Assembly: GCA_031367435.1 (NCBI GenBank)
Contig: JANLPV010000166.1
Location: forward strand, 1-64,000
Reading direction: 5' to 3'
Length of the DNA stretch: 64,000 nt
From: WLMZ01 sp031367435
Lineage (GTDB): Bacteria; Actinomycetota; Acidimicrobiia; Acidimicrobiales; Ilumatobacteraceae
The notes below the pieces were generated by a model that worked only from the letters and a program-made list of their open reading frames with translations, had not been told where the DNA came from and did not search any database. Position 1 is the first letter of the stretch. Every line of letters starts with the position of its first letter. Below are positions 26,415-35,977 of this stretch, piece after piece. A program made the position numbers and the translations under genes.

Positions 26415-27824
26415 TCAGGTCTCGAACGGCATGTCGGTTGCTGCTTCCAACAGCGAGCCTTGGCTCGGCACAATGCCGATGCGAAGGCGTCGTCGCAGTG
26501 CAAATGCGAACACGATGGTTGCTGCTACCGACGAGCTGACGAGACCCAATTCGACGCGTAGATACAACTCGTTCGAGCCGAGCCAAGTCATCAATACGAA
26601 CGTCAGCATGCCCACACCCCAGCCCAATGCCACGAGGGCATGTCCGTGCAGCGCAATGACTGCCTGGGCGATGGTGAGCGCAATCATGTAGATGGCCGTG
26701 CCGAGCACCAACATCGTGATGGTGCGGCGGGTGAGATCGGCGTCGTACACCTTTTTGAGCACCATTGGACCGAGTAAGGCCGACCCGGTGACACCGAGGA
26801 AGCCGACCCCAAGCACGACGAACAACAGCTTTCGGAAACCTTGGCGGAACTCGGAGATCTCGTTGCGAACCGCGAGCCGCGCAAGTCGTGGAAGTAATGC
26901 GGCTTGCACAGCCTGGAACAAGAACAGCGGCACGCGACCGAGGAGCACGCCGTAGCCGAATTGGGTGACGACTTTGTTCGACTCATTCTCTTTGAACAAG
27001 TCGACAGCGATCGGACCCGCGTTCACAAGTCCGGCCGCGAACACCGAGCCGAGCAGCAGCCAGCCGAGATTGGGAGTGACCTCCGACCAGGGCGCCGGTG
27101 GGCCAGCTTCAGTCTTGAGGTCGCCGCGGGCAAGAACAATGGCGACGCCGACGAGCGGTGCCAAGGCCACGGTAAACGCATACGCCCCTGTGTTGGTGAC
27201 GCCCGCCGCCCACAGCACCATGCATCCAATGATGCGCGACGCGCCATCGGCACCGAGCACGATGCCGTATGACGCGAATCGGCCGTGACCCGAACAGATT
27301 CCTCGCGCGAGATGCGCTGGCGCGTACGAGATGAACCCCACAACCAACGCCGCCGTGACAACCCAGTCGCCCTCAAAGAACTTCGAGGTGATGGCGCTCG
27401 ACGCGAACAGGATCGCGATGCAAACAATTGCGGTGAGTGCGCCAGCGAGCGGCAGGACGCGACGGACCACCGGCCGACCGCCCTGATTCATGCCGCGTCG
27501 GTGAGCAAGCGCACGGCCAAGTTCTTGCTCCAGCGGTAGGAAGAAGCCGGGGGCGAGGAAAAAGGTCGCGAACCAGAGGCTGCTGATCGGCTTGAAGCCA
27601 TCTTCGCCAAGCGCCTTCACGCCGATCTTGAAGAAGGCGTAACTGGCTACACCTGCCACCAGGAGACCCACGCCAACCGGCAATGTGCCTTCGGGGAGGG
27701 GGAGACGTTGCAGCGCCGAGGGGTGGTCGTCGTGTTTGGCCAAGGTTGGCAAGGCTACCGGTCGCGGATTGGCCAGTGAAGGCACCGTGCGGCAGCTTTG
27801 CAAGCAACTTGTTGATTTATTCAC
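26415..27824 (-). CDS. Polysaccharide flippase-like multi-pass membrane protein (Wzx/MATE superfamily)
   Basis: The 469-aa protein has about 12 hydrophobic spans starting with VGVGLLVAGVASYAFFKIG near residue 50. LWFATFFLAPGFFLPLEQELGRALAHRR in TM2/loop and RVPLFLFQAVQAALLPRLARL in the second half are typical of oligosaccharide flippases. It probably translocates a lipid-linked glycan unit. The first 40 residues are hydrophilic and the GTG start at 27824 is not certain. It converges on gmd (58 bp, no clear terminator seen). Confidence 0.82.
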   Translation of the reverse strand: MNKSTSCLQSCRTVPSLANPRPVALPTLAKHDDHPSALQRLPLPEGTLPVGVGLLVAGVASYAFFKIGVKALGEDGFKPISSLWFATFFLAPGFFLPLEQELGRALAHRRGMNQGGRPVVRRVLPLAGALTAIVCIAILFASSAITSKFFEGDWVVTAALVVGFISYAPAHLARGICSGHGRFASYGIVLGADGASRIIGCMVLWAAGVTNTGAYAFTVALAPLVGVAIVLARGDLKTEAGPPAPWSEVTPNLGWLLLGSVFAAGLVNAGPIAVDLFKENESNKVVTQFGYGVLLGRVPLFLFQAVQAALLPRLARLAVRNEISEFRQGFRKLLFVVLGVGFLGVTGSALLGPMVLKKVYDADLTRRTITMLVLGTAIYMIALTIAQAVIALHGHALVALGWGVGMLTFVLMTWLGSNELYLRVELGLVSSSVAATIVFAFALRRRLRIGIVPSQGSLLEAATDMPFET

Positions 27825-27840
27825 GGCAAGCGTCTAGCTT
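27812..27840 (+). promoter_or_regulatory. Promoter for the SpoIID-domain gene
   Basis: TTGATT (27812-27817), 17-bp spacer, TAGCTT (27835-27840). It predicts a leader of about 70 nt with a good ribosome site before the ATG at 27919. It overlaps the start of the divergent flippase gene. Confidence 0.45.
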
Positions 27841-27918
27841 GTCACTCTAGGCGGTTGAATGGATTGGCGGAGACCCGGTGAACTCTGGGGCGCCGTCGCA
27901 TGGGTAGCGGAGGCGGTC

Positions 27919-30468
27919 ATGGTGTTCGAAGGGAAATGGCGGTTTGGTCTCAGCAGCGCGCTCGCCGCGCTGGCGTTACCGCTTGTGCTTCCCGGCGGTC
28001 TTGCCTCTGGCCCAACGGCTGCTGTCTCGCAATCAGCGTCGTCGCTTGGGTCGATTCGTGGGGCATCCGTGACTGCATCAAGCTCGGTGCTGTCGCTCGA
28101 AGGTCACGGTTGGGGGCACGGCATCGGACTTAGCCAATACGGCGCGCTGGGCTATGCGGTCAACTACAGCTGGACGTCAGCACAGATCCTCGATCACTAC
28201 TTCGGTGGCACGGTTGCCTCGACGGCACCGGCCACAGACATCACGGTTCGGCTCTACAGCCTCGATGGTGCCGCAACCACCGTGGTGCACGACAAGGGTG
28301 CACTCGTGATCGATGGGTTCTCTCCGACGCCGGGCCAGCCCGCGACATGGAAGTCGTTGGTTGCCAATGAGATCACCGACGGTCATTACCGCGTGTGGGG
28401 TCGCACCGATGCCAACGTATGTCCATCAGCGGGCACCAACTTTGATGATCCCGCCAACGGTTGGACGGTAGTCATTTCGGATCAGCCCGTGTCGGTTACC
28501 TTCCGGGCGCAGCTCGACACGAGTTCGAGCACCGATGTGAGTGACCTCGTTGGACTCTGTGAACCGGCGTCGGGCCGAGTTCGTTACTACCGAGGCGCAA
28601 TTCGGGCAATCAACAGCAACACTCATGCAAATCGCACCGTGAGCGAGGTCCCGCTCGAGCAATATCTTCGTTCGGTCGTGGGCGGCGAGGTCTCGTGGTC
28701 GTGGGCGGCGCTCGGACAAGGCAAGGGAGCGCAAGCGATTCAGGCTCAGGCCGTCGCCGCACGAAGCTACGGCCTTGCCGAGAACAAGGACACATTTGCC
28801 AAAACCTGTGATGCAGTGAACTGTCAGACCTACCGCGGTGCCGCGTATCGAACCGGTGTGAGCGGCGCGTTCGTCGCGCAGGAGTTTGCGCCAACCGATG
28901 CCGCGGTGCTTGCCACTGCTGGCATGGTTCGGCGTTACGGCTCTGAATCCGGAGCCATTGCCTACGCGATGTTCTCGTCGTCGTCGGGTGGTTTCACGGC
29001 GCAGACCTCTCTCGGCTACACACCCGTGGTCGACGATGGCGATGCGGTTGCCGATAATGGTTCGCATTCGTGGACGGCGCGTCTCGACAGCACCGCGATT
29101 GAAGCAACATGGCCGACCATCGGAACGTTCGCAGGGATCACGATCAAATCTCGTGAAGGAAATGGTGAGTGGGGTGGACGAATTCTGACTATGGCGGTTG
29201 CGGGTTCTGCCGGGACCGTGAACATGTCGGGCAACGACTTCCGCTCAGCGATGGGGTTGAAGTCGTCCTGGTTCCATGTGGCTGGCGACGGCGCCGGTTC
29301 TACGCCAACGTCGGCACCAGCCCCTGTCGATCCATGTGCCGGGCGAACCACAACGACCGTGGCGGGCGTCGCCGCGAATTCCGCAGCGAGCTCGTTTACG
29401 GCGCTCGCGCCGACACGACTCATTGACACCAGATCCGGTCTTGGCACTGATCAGGCACCGCTTGGTTCTGGATGCACATTGACGATTCACCCACAGGTCG
29501 CCGCCGATGCAACTGCGGTGGTTGTCAACGTGACATCAGTCGACGCAACAGCCAACGGCTATCTGACGGCCTACCCGTGCGGCGCGGAGCGCCCTTTCGT
29601 ATCGATCGTGCCGTCGGTTGTGGGGCGGATCGTTCCAGGAACGGCAATCGTACCGCTCAGCGCGGACGGCCTGTTCTGCATCTACTCCTCGATCACTACC
29701 GACCTCGTCGTAGATCTCACCGGGGTGTACCAGACGACGAGCGGGCAGAAGTTCCAGCCGATCGCGCCGCAACGATTCTTTGATTCCCGCACCGGCGCGC
29801 TGCTGCGCCGAGGTGCGGTCGTGCGTGTGCAGATCGCCGGCACGCGTGGCGTGCCCGCGTCCGCGACCGGAGCGGCGGTAACCGTGCATAGTACGAATGC
29901 TGTTGGAGACGGTTTCGTCACGATCTGGCCATGCGACAGTGACCGTCCGACGACGTCGATCTTGAACGCGACGAACGGGGCGTCGGTCTCGAACCACTCA
30001 CAGCTTGGTCTCGACGCCGATGGTGGGGTGTGCCTGTTCGCTGCCAACGCGATGCACTTGGTGCTCGATGTCAGTGGCTGGTTCGGCCCGACGGCCACTT
30101 CGGACTTTCACGCACTGATGCCACAGCGAGTGCTTGATACCCGCGAGAACTTAGGTCTCGCGGGCCACTTCGCAGCGGGTCAGAATAGGCCAATCGTCGT
30201 TTCCGACGTTGGTGGCGTGCCGGGTTCGGGCGTCTCTGCTGTTGCTGCGGAGGTCACCTCAGTTGGGGCCACTCGCGCAGGCTTCATCACGGTCCATCCA
30301 TGCATGGTGCCGGTGCCCAACGTGTCGATGGTGCGAAACTTTGCCAATGCCGTGGCGGCCACAACGGTGGTCGGTGCTGTCGACGGACATGGTGGATGGT
30401 GCCTAAAGACCAGCGTTGCGATGGACGTGGTCGTCGACCTCAGTGGTTGGTACGGGTCCGGCGGTTAG
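27919..30468 (+). CDS. Secreted SpoIID/LytB-domain protein with three C-terminal beta-type repeats
   Basis: The 849-aa product starts at ATG 27919, 5 bases after GGAGGCGGTC. A signal peptide (about residues 1-40) leads to a SpoIID/LytB domain (about 55-440): GHGWGHGIGLSQYGALG, then VPLEQYLRSVVGGEVSWSW and QAQAVAARSYGL, the region carrying the catalytic Glu of SpoIID lytic transglycosylases. A Thr/Ala-rich linker precedes three repeats of about 115 aa (from about 490, 610 and 730). Each runs from a L-x-P-x-R-x-x-DTR-like opening to a VVDLSGWY-like ending. The same repeat builds the protein at 44123. Probably a peptidoglycan-cleaving or wall-bound enzyme. Confidence 0.87.
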   Translation: MVFEGKWRFGLSSALAALALPLVLPGGLASGPTAAVSQSASSLGSIRGASVTASSSVLSLEGHGWGHGIGLSQYGALGYAVNYSWTSAQILDHYFGGTVASTAPATDITVRLYSLDGAATTVVHDKGALVIDGFSPTPGQPATWKSLVANEITDGHYRVWGRTDANVCPSAGTNFDDPANGWTVVISDQPVSVTFRAQLDTSSSTDVSDLVGLCEPASGRVRYYRGAIRAINSNTHANRTVSEVPLEQYLRSVVGGEVSWSWAALGQGKGAQAIQAQAVAARSYGLAENKDTFAKTCDAVNCQTYRGAAYRTGVSGAFVAQEFAPTDAAVLATAGMVRRYGSESGAIAYAMFSSSSGGFTAQTSLGYTPVVDDGDAVADNGSHSWTARLDSTAIEATWPTIGTFAGITIKSREGNGEWGGRILTMAVAGSAGTVNMSGNDFRSAMGLKSSWFHVAGDGAGSTPTSAPAPVDPCAGRTTTTVAGVAANSAASSFTALAPTRLIDTRSGLGTDQAPLGSGCTLTIHPQVAADATAVVVNVTSVDATANGYLTAYPCGAERPFVSIVPSVVGRIVPGTAIVPLSADGLFCIYSSITTDLVVDLTGVYQTTSGQKFQPIAPQRFFDSRTGALLRRGAVVRVQIAGTRGVPASATGAAVTVHSTNAVGDGFVTIWPCDSDRPTTSILNATNGASVSNHSQLGLDADGGVCLFAANAMHLVLDVSGWFGPTATSDFHALMPQRVLDTRENLGLAGHFAAGQNRPIVVSDVGGVPGSGVSAVAAEVTSVGATRAGFITVHPCMVPVPNVSMVRNFANAVAATTVVGAVDGHGGWCLKTSVAMDVVVDLSGWYGSGG

Positions 30469-30986
30469 GCCGCCGAGACGATTCGGCCGCGAACGTGTTG
30501 ACGTGCGGCTTTGGCGATGTCGTGGGCCTGCACCAGCATCGTTCCTGCGCGATCGGGTAAGCGCTTTTCGAGGTCACCAACGGCACCGTCGAGCTTGGCC
30601 CCGATTGATTCGATGCGGCTGTCGATGCTCGTCAAACGACCTTCCACGCCTGCCAGAATCTCATCGAGTTGCGGGCGGGCGTTGTGCAGTTGATCGCCAA
30701 CCGTTTTGGTCAGTTCGCGGCGGCGTACTTGAACTCGTTGTAGGGCCACGACGGCAATGCCAACGACGACATAGGCGGCATCACGCGCAATGTTGGCGAC
30801 AGCCGCAGTGTCGATGTCGGCGGTGTCGATCGTTGGCATGTTGATTGTTGGCATGTTGATCTTTCGCAGGTTGATGTTTGGCATATTGATCTTTGGCAGG
30901 TTGATCTTGGAGAGATCGAGGTTGCTGAAGTCGAAGGCGGGAAAGGTGGGCAGTGTTGGCAACGTTGGGAACTTGATCGAGGCCAT
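30465..30986 (-). CDS. Small protein with INMP-type pentad repeats, a hydrophobic segment and a helical tail
   Basis: A 173-aa protein of no recognised family. Residues 15-55 are a run of pentads of the type KINLP, KINMP, NINLR, TINMP. A hydrophobic segment AAYVVVGIAVVALQ (about 68-82) could span or lie on the membrane. The remaining 90 residues are a charged helix with heptad-like LTSIDSRIESIGAKLDGAVG, probably coiled coil. ATG follows CGGAGATCCACC. It has its own strong promoter and its stop overlaps the SpoIID stop by 4 bp. Confidence 0.78.
   Translation of the reverse strand: MASIKFPTLPTLPTFPAFDFSNLDLSKINLPKINMPNINLRKINMPTINMPTIDTADIDTAAVANIARDAAYVVVGIAVVALQRVQVRRRELTKTVGDQLHNARPQLDEILAGVEGRLTSIDSRIESIGAKLDGAVGDLEKRLPDRAGTMLVQAHDIAKAARQHVRGRIVSAA
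30826..30900. repeat. Five 15-bp tandem repeats encoding the INMP pentads
   Basis: Plus-strand units such as TTGATTGTTGGCATG and TTGATCTTTGGCAGG follow one another, with a degenerate sixth at 30901. In-frame with the minus-strand gene. Confidence 0.8.
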
Positions 30987-31066
30987 GGTGGATCTCCGTG
31001 TCTGTAAGACGATGGTACGTAAGCACTGCGGCGTGATGTGCTGCGATTGGGTGCCGCTCTGGATAC

Positions 31067-31095
31067 ATAATAGCGCATAGTGTAAACTATTGCAA
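31067..31095 (-). promoter_or_regulatory. Sigma-70-type promoter of the INMP-repeat gene
   Basis: Reverse strand: TTGCAA (31095-31090), exactly 17 bp, TATTAT (31072-31067). The local sequence is unusually AT-rich for this genome. Predicts a leader of about 73 nt. Confidence 0.65.
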
Positions 31096-31196
31096 GCACT
31101 AGTGGAAGTTCAGTCGGATCCATCGACATCGCGATGTGGTCGAGTTCGGCGACTCGTGCAACATCGCGCTGCCGCAACTTGCGATCACCGTCGGGC

Positions 31197-31202
31197 TAGT
31201 CT
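31197..31202 (+). promoter_or_regulatory. -10 box for the GT2 operon, near-leaderless
   Basis: TAGTCT ends 9 nt before the GTG at 31212. No -35 box or ribosome site seen. Confidence 0.4.
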
Positions 31203-31211
31203 CGGCTCCTC

Positions 31212-34200
31212 GTGGACGTCAACACCGAACTCGCACCGCCCGTCGTGGCAGTTGTGGTTGCGCATGATCCAGGTGACGATTTTGATGATGTCCTGAGCTC
31301 GTTGGCAGATCAGGATTACCCGAACCTCAAGACACTCTTTCTGCTGACCGGTGTCGACGATCTCACCGAACAGATCCGCGCGCAACTGCCCGACGCGTTC
31401 GTTCGTATTGTGTTGGACAATCCTGGCTATGGTGCCGCCGCGAACGAGGTGCTGCACCTCGTTGAGGGTGACAATGGTTTCTTCCTGCTCATGCACGACG
31501 ACGTCGCGCTCGACGTTACGGCCGTTCGCTTGCTGGTCGAAGAGCTCTATCGATCGAACGCAGGCGTGGTCGGCCCAAAGCTCGTGCTATGGGACGAACC
31601 TCAGGTTCTTCAACACGTCGGACTGGGTGTTGATCGATTCGGCGAGATCGATCCACTCGTTGAACCCGGCGAGGTGGATCAGGAACAGCACGACGCGGTG
31701 CGCGATGTGTTTGCGTTGCCTTCGGCATGTCTCATGGTCCGCGCCGATCTCTTTCGAGAGGTCGGCGGCTTCGACGCCTCGAGCAACTTCCACGGTGAAG
31801 ATCTCGACCTGTGCTGGCGTGCTCACCTGAGCGGAGCTCGCGTCGTAGTGGTGCCGGCGGCCCGGGCTCGCCATCGCGAGGAACTCATCGGACGCCGCGC
31901 TGACCTGTCGCATCGTCTGTTGGCCGCGCAACATCGTGTGCGCACGGTTGCAACGCTCACCGGCGGATTGCGCTTGCCACTTGTGCTCGTGCAGATGCTG
32001 CTGCTGTCGTTGCTCGAGCTCGTGGTCGGCCTCTTCACGGGTCGCCTGGGCGAGGCGTTTGCGTCGCTGAGGGCCACCGTTGGGCTTCTTCCTCGATTGT
32101 CATCCATCATTCGCCGCCGGCGCGAGGTGGCATCGCTTCGACAGGTGCCGTATCGCGAGGTTGCAGGTCTGCAGATTCGGGGCAGTGCGCGTTTGGCGTC
32201 GTATCTGCGCACGCGCGAGCAACAGCACATGGCGGTCGACCACAGTGCGATTGGCCTACGTCGGTTCACGCGCAACACCGCCGGTCAGCTGGCGGCATGG
32301 CTCTCGATCATGGTGCTCGCCTTCCTCGGCAGCCGTGCCTTTCTCTTGCATGGTGTCCCAGAGGTCGGTGAATTTTTACGCTTCCCCAATAAGGCTCGAA
32401 CGCTCCTTGGCGATTACTGGTCCGGATGGTGGTCACACGGCCTCGGACAGACAACTTCTGCTCCCACCGGCATTGGCCTCATTGGTGTCGCCGGTGTATT
32501 CAGCGTTGGCCATATGGGCCTGCTGCACACCGTTGCGGTGTTGGCGTGGCTACCGATTGGTTACTACGGCGCCTGGCGGTTGATGTCGATCTTTCCTTCG
32601 TCACGGGCCCGCATCGCCGGCCTCGTCGCATACGCCGCCGTTCCGCTTCCCTACAGCGCGCTTGGTGCCGGCAGATGGGGCGTTTTAGCGGCCTACGGTG
32701 CTATGCCCTGGGTCGTGCATCTTTTGCGCAAGATCGCAACAATCGAACCCGCACTGACCGCGCGAGCCGACGCCGATGTGGCAGATGCTTTCGCCGAATT
32801 CAACCGCCGTGACGAGCTTCGCTACGTCGCGCAACTTGCGCTGTTGAGCGCTGTCGTCAGCGCATTCGCGCCCACATTCGTCATCATCGTCCCTGCCGTA
32901 GGTCTGGCGTTGGCTCTGGCAACGGTGCTTGCGCGCGGGTTGACACGCGCCGCGATCACACTCATGGTCGGAGCGCTGATTGCCGGTGGCCTTGCGGTGA
33001 TCATCAACCTTTCGTGGGTGAACTCGCTCATCGGTCGTCACGGTTGGGATGCTTTCGTCGGGGCACCTGCGGTTACGTCTCCCAAGCTCGGTATTGCTCG
33101 GGTGCTGCAATTCGGCGTCGGGCCGAACAATCTTGGCGCGCTCGCGATCGCACTGTGGCTGCCGGTGTTGGTGGCTCCACTGCTCGCGCGTGGCTGGCGG
33201 CTCACGTGGGCTGCCCGTGGCGGTGTGCTGGCAGTGGGCTTTTTTGCCCTTGCGGTTGCCAGTGCGCATGACTCGTTGCCGTTTCGGCTTCCCGAGATCG
33301 GTCTGCTTTTGGCGCCGGCGGCCGTCGGCATGGCGATCGCCGCCGCTTGTGCCGCCGCCGCGTTCGAACAAGATGTCCAAGGCGGCACGTTCGGCTGGCG
33401 TCAGCCGCTCGGAGTTCTGAGCGGCATTGCGATCGTGATCGGTGTCGTACCAGCTGTCGCCGCAACGGCGGACGGTCATTGGTCGACGCCGTCCAATGTG
33501 TTGTTGCAGCCATCTCAACAATTTGCGACGAACCCGCTCGAGGGAGATTCGCGAACGTTGTTCATCGGCGATACACGGATCATGCCGATGGCGGGCTGGC
33601 GTCTCGGTGGCACCGGCGCGACCGGTGTTGCGTATGCGGTGGTCGACGACGGTCCGCTCTTCATCGATGAGCTGTGGGCCGGTCTCGCGTCATCTACAGA
33701 GCGAGATGTCGGGTCAGCGTTGCAACTGATGACAAATGCAGCAACAGCGCGCGTTGGTCGACTCTTGGCGCCGTACGCGGTCCGCTACATCGTGGTGCCG
33801 ATTGTGAATGGGCTCGACTCAACTGCCGACAACACATTGCCCACGCCGGTTGGCCTCATCGAGGGTCTGAACACACAACTCGACCTGCGTCGGCTCTATA
33901 CGCCTCCGAACTACATCGCGTTTGAGAACATGGCCTGGATCCCCACGCAGGCAATGCTGAGTCCGGCCGCGGTCGCGGCGAGCACCCAAGCCGGTCCTGA
34001 GGTATTGGCCAAAACTGACGTGACTGGATCTGCACCGGTGATGGTGGGGATGGGTCCTCGGGGACCGGGCTCTGGGGCCGTGCCCGCAGGGGTGCTACAC
34101 ATCGCCAGACCGTTCGATCCCAACTGGGAGTTGCGAGTTGGAGGTGTCCGGGTTGGCGGTCGCATCGCCTTCAGCGGTACAGAAGCGTACGATGTGTCGT

Positions 34201-34514
34201 CGGCCGGCGAAGCCCGATTTGTCTATACCACCAGCACAAGTCGCCATCTTGCGGTACTCATCCAAATGGCGGCGTGGTTCGCTCTGGCCATTGCTGCGAG
34301 CCGAATTCGTTGGGGTTGGTTACGCAGACGCACCGTCACCACCAGCAGCTCCGACGGCCCACTGTTGAGTCTCGGTTCGTACTCCGACACCGTTATTGAG
34401 CGCCCGCCCCATGATGCGGTTAGCGAGAGCGCCCACGCCCATGCACCGGGTAGCACCATCGACCCCGGTGGAACAGGTGACACAGTCCAAAGCGGCGAGG
34501 CCGTAACACCATGA
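31212..34514 (+). CDS. GT2 glycosyltransferase fused to a large polytopic membrane domain
   Basis: The 1100-aa protein opens with a GT-A family 2 domain (residues 1-250): VVAVVVAHDPGDDFDDVL, LMHDDVALD (the DxD-like metal site), LPSACLMVRADLFREVGGFD, and NFHGEDLDLCWR (catalytic ED). About 12 membrane spans follow from residue 255 to 760, then a large extracellular region and one final span near residue 1020 before a cytoplasmic tail. This resembles actinobacterial cell-wall GT2/GT-C-like proteins. It probably adds or polymerises sugars at the membrane. It overlaps the next gene by 4 bp. Confidence 0.85.
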   Translation: MDVNTELAPPVVAVVVAHDPGDDFDDVLSSLADQDYPNLKTLFLLTGVDDLTEQIRAQLPDAFVRIVLDNPGYGAAANEVLHLVEGDNGFFLLMHDDVALDVTAVRLLVEELYRSNAGVVGPKLVLWDEPQVLQHVGLGVDRFGEIDPLVEPGEVDQEQHDAVRDVFALPSACLMVRADLFREVGGFDASSNFHGEDLDLCWRAHLSGARVVVVPAARARHREELIGRRADLSHRLLAAQHRVRTVATLTGGLRLPLVLVQMLLLSLLELVVGLFTGRLGEAFASLRATVGLLPRLSSIIRRRREVASLRQVPYREVAGLQIRGSARLASYLRTREQQHMAVDHSAIGLRRFTRNTAGQLAAWLSIMVLAFLGSRAFLLHGVPEVGEFLRFPNKARTLLGDYWSGWWSHGLGQTTSAPTGIGLIGVAGVFSVGHMGLLHTVAVLAWLPIGYYGAWRLMSIFPSSRARIAGLVAYAAVPLPYSALGAGRWGVLAAYGAMPWVVHLLRKIATIEPALTARADADVADAFAEFNRRDELRYVAQLALLSAVVSAFAPTFVIIVPAVGLALALATVLARGLTRAAITLMVGALIAGGLAVIINLSWVNSLIGRHGWDAFVGAPAVTSPKLGIARVLQFGVGPNNLGALAIALWLPVLVAPLLARGWRLTWAARGGVLAVGFFALAVASAHDSLPFRLPEIGLLLAPAAVGMAIAAACAAAAFEQDVQGGTFGWRQPLGVLSGIAIVIGVVPAVAATADGHWSTPSNVLLQPSQQFATNPLEGDSRTLFIGDTRIMPMAGWRLGGTGATGVAYAVVDDGPLFIDELWAGLASSTERDVGSALQLMTNAATARVGRLLAPYAVRYIVVPIVNGLDSTADNTLPTPVGLIEGLNTQLDLRRLYTPPNYIAFENMAWIPTQAMLSPAAVAASTQAGPEVLAKTDVTGSAPVMVGMGPRGPGSGAVPAGVLHIARPFDPNWELRVGGVRVGGRIAFSGTEAYDVSSAGEARFVYTTSTSRHLAVLIQMAAWFALAIAASRIRWGWLRRRTVTTSSSDGPLLSLGSYSDTVIERPPHDAVSESAHAHAPGSTIDPGGTGDTVQSGEAVTP

Positions 34515-35977
34515 TGCAGCGCCGATGGGTGATCCCGATAGTCGTCGCGTTGGTGATGTTCACCACGCTCATCGTCGGGCGAAACAGCCCACCCGAAAGC
34601 CGTGCCATATTCGGCGCGGTCCCGTTCGCGAGTCGGCCGTTCGCGTCGCATCGAACACCGATCACCACAACGTGGTATTGCCCTGGCGTACCTGCGGCAG
34701 ACTCGACCGTCGGAGGCGACATCGTGGTGGTCAATCCCACCTCGACCCCCAAGCAGGGCCACATTACGCTGCTCGGATCCGATCAGGTTGCGCCCGTCGC
34801 GCAGGACATCACGGTGCCGGCGCGGGGCACCATCTCGCTCTCGGTTGGACCGTCATTGACGGCGACGTTCGTGTCGGCCGTGGTGGAACTCGACGGCGGT
34901 GACGCGATGGTTGAACAACGCGCCATCTACCCAGCCGGTGATGCCGTTTCCTCATGCATCACCCAGACGTCGCGAACGTGGTACTTCGCGGACGGTTTCA
35001 CCGTTGGTGGGAGCACCGATCAGATCATTCTCACCAACCCCGGTGCTGACTCGGCAAGCGTCAACCTTGCCTTCATCACCGCTTCGGGCAAACGCGAACC
35101 GTCGGCATTCCAAGGTGATTCGGTTGCACCACATTCGGTCAAAGTGATTTCAGTCGCCGACAACGGATTGAAGGACGAAGCGGTCATTGGCGTTCAGGTG
35201 ATCGCCAGTCGCGGCCAGCTCGTCGTCGCCCGAGCTCAGCACTATTTCGGTGGAAACCGTCTCGGGTACTCGCTGTCGCTCGGTGCCCCGGCACCATCAG
35301 AACAGGTGTGGTTTGCTGACGGCGAGAGCGGCGTCGGCATCACCGAACAGTACGTGATCTTCAATCCCACTGATGTCGACGCCACGGTCGATATCACCGT
35401 GCTGGGTCTGCCGATAACGAGCGCGCTCTCTGCGCCGGCGTCGGTTCCGGTCGGCGCGGGAGAGATCGTCGTCTTCGACGCATCGTCGATTCCTGGACTA
35501 CCTGCCGGCCGGCACAACACCGTGTTCTCCACGCTTGCCGAACCGTCGATCGTTGTTGAGCGAGTGCTTACTCGACCCGAGGGACAAAAGGTCGCGACGA
35601 CAGTCGTGATGGGTATGACTGCAGAATTCGTGGTGCCACGTTGGTACGTGCCGATCGGTGTAGACGCGGCGATCGACAAGGCGCTTGTGGTCTACAACCT
35701 TGATGGCGTCGACTCCACCGTGACAGTGAAGGCCATCGGTCCTGGGGGCGAAGTGGCGGTGCCCAGTCTCACCAACCTTGTTCTTCCTGCGGCCGGTGTC
35801 ATCACCATTGATCTCACTGACCCGAGCGTGTTCGGCAGACCTTTGGTGGTGGAATCAAATCAGCGCTTGCTCGTCGAGCGGTTGTTGCCCCGCGGTCATG
35901 ACCTCGTTGGTCGATCCGGATCGTGGGCCTTGCCGGAATGTGGACCATGCAATTTTTCATCGCCACCGTCCTTGTAG
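34511..35977 (+). CDS. Membrane-anchored extracellular DUF5719-type protein
   Basis: The 488-aa protein has one N-terminal span (VIPIVVALVMFTTLIVG, residues 7-23) and then an entirely beta-rich extracellular region. Repeated stretches such as TWYCPGVPAADSTVGGDIVV, RTWYFADGFTVGGSTDQIIL and VWFADGESGVGITEQYVIF show three to four copies of a W-(Y/F)-x-(A/P)-(D/G) module, as in DUF5719 proteins. Function unknown. It starts on the stop of the GT2 gene (ATGATG), and ends inside the thioredoxin-like gene, so the three are one operon. Confidence 0.8.
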   Translation: MMQRRWVIPIVVALVMFTTLIVGRNSPPESRAIFGAVPFASRPFASHRTPITTTWYCPGVPAADSTVGGDIVVVNPTSTPKQGHITLLGSDQVAPVAQDITVPARGTISLSVGPSLTATFVSAVVELDGGDAMVEQRAIYPAGDAVSSCITQTSRTWYFADGFTVGGSTDQIILTNPGADSASVNLAFITASGKREPSAFQGDSVAPHSVKVISVADNGLKDEAVIGVQVIASRGQLVVARAQHYFGGNRLGYSLSLGAPAPSEQVWFADGESGVGITEQYVIFNPTDVDATVDITVLGLPITSALSAPASVPVGAGEIVVFDASSIPGLPAGRHNTVFSTLAEPSIVVERVLTRPEGQKVATTVVMGMTAEFVVPRWYVPIGVDAAIDKALVVYNLDGVDSTVTVKAIGPGGEVAVPSLTNLVLPAAGVITIDLTDPSVFGRPLVVESNQRLLVERLLPRGHDLVGRSGSWALPECGPCNFSSPPSL

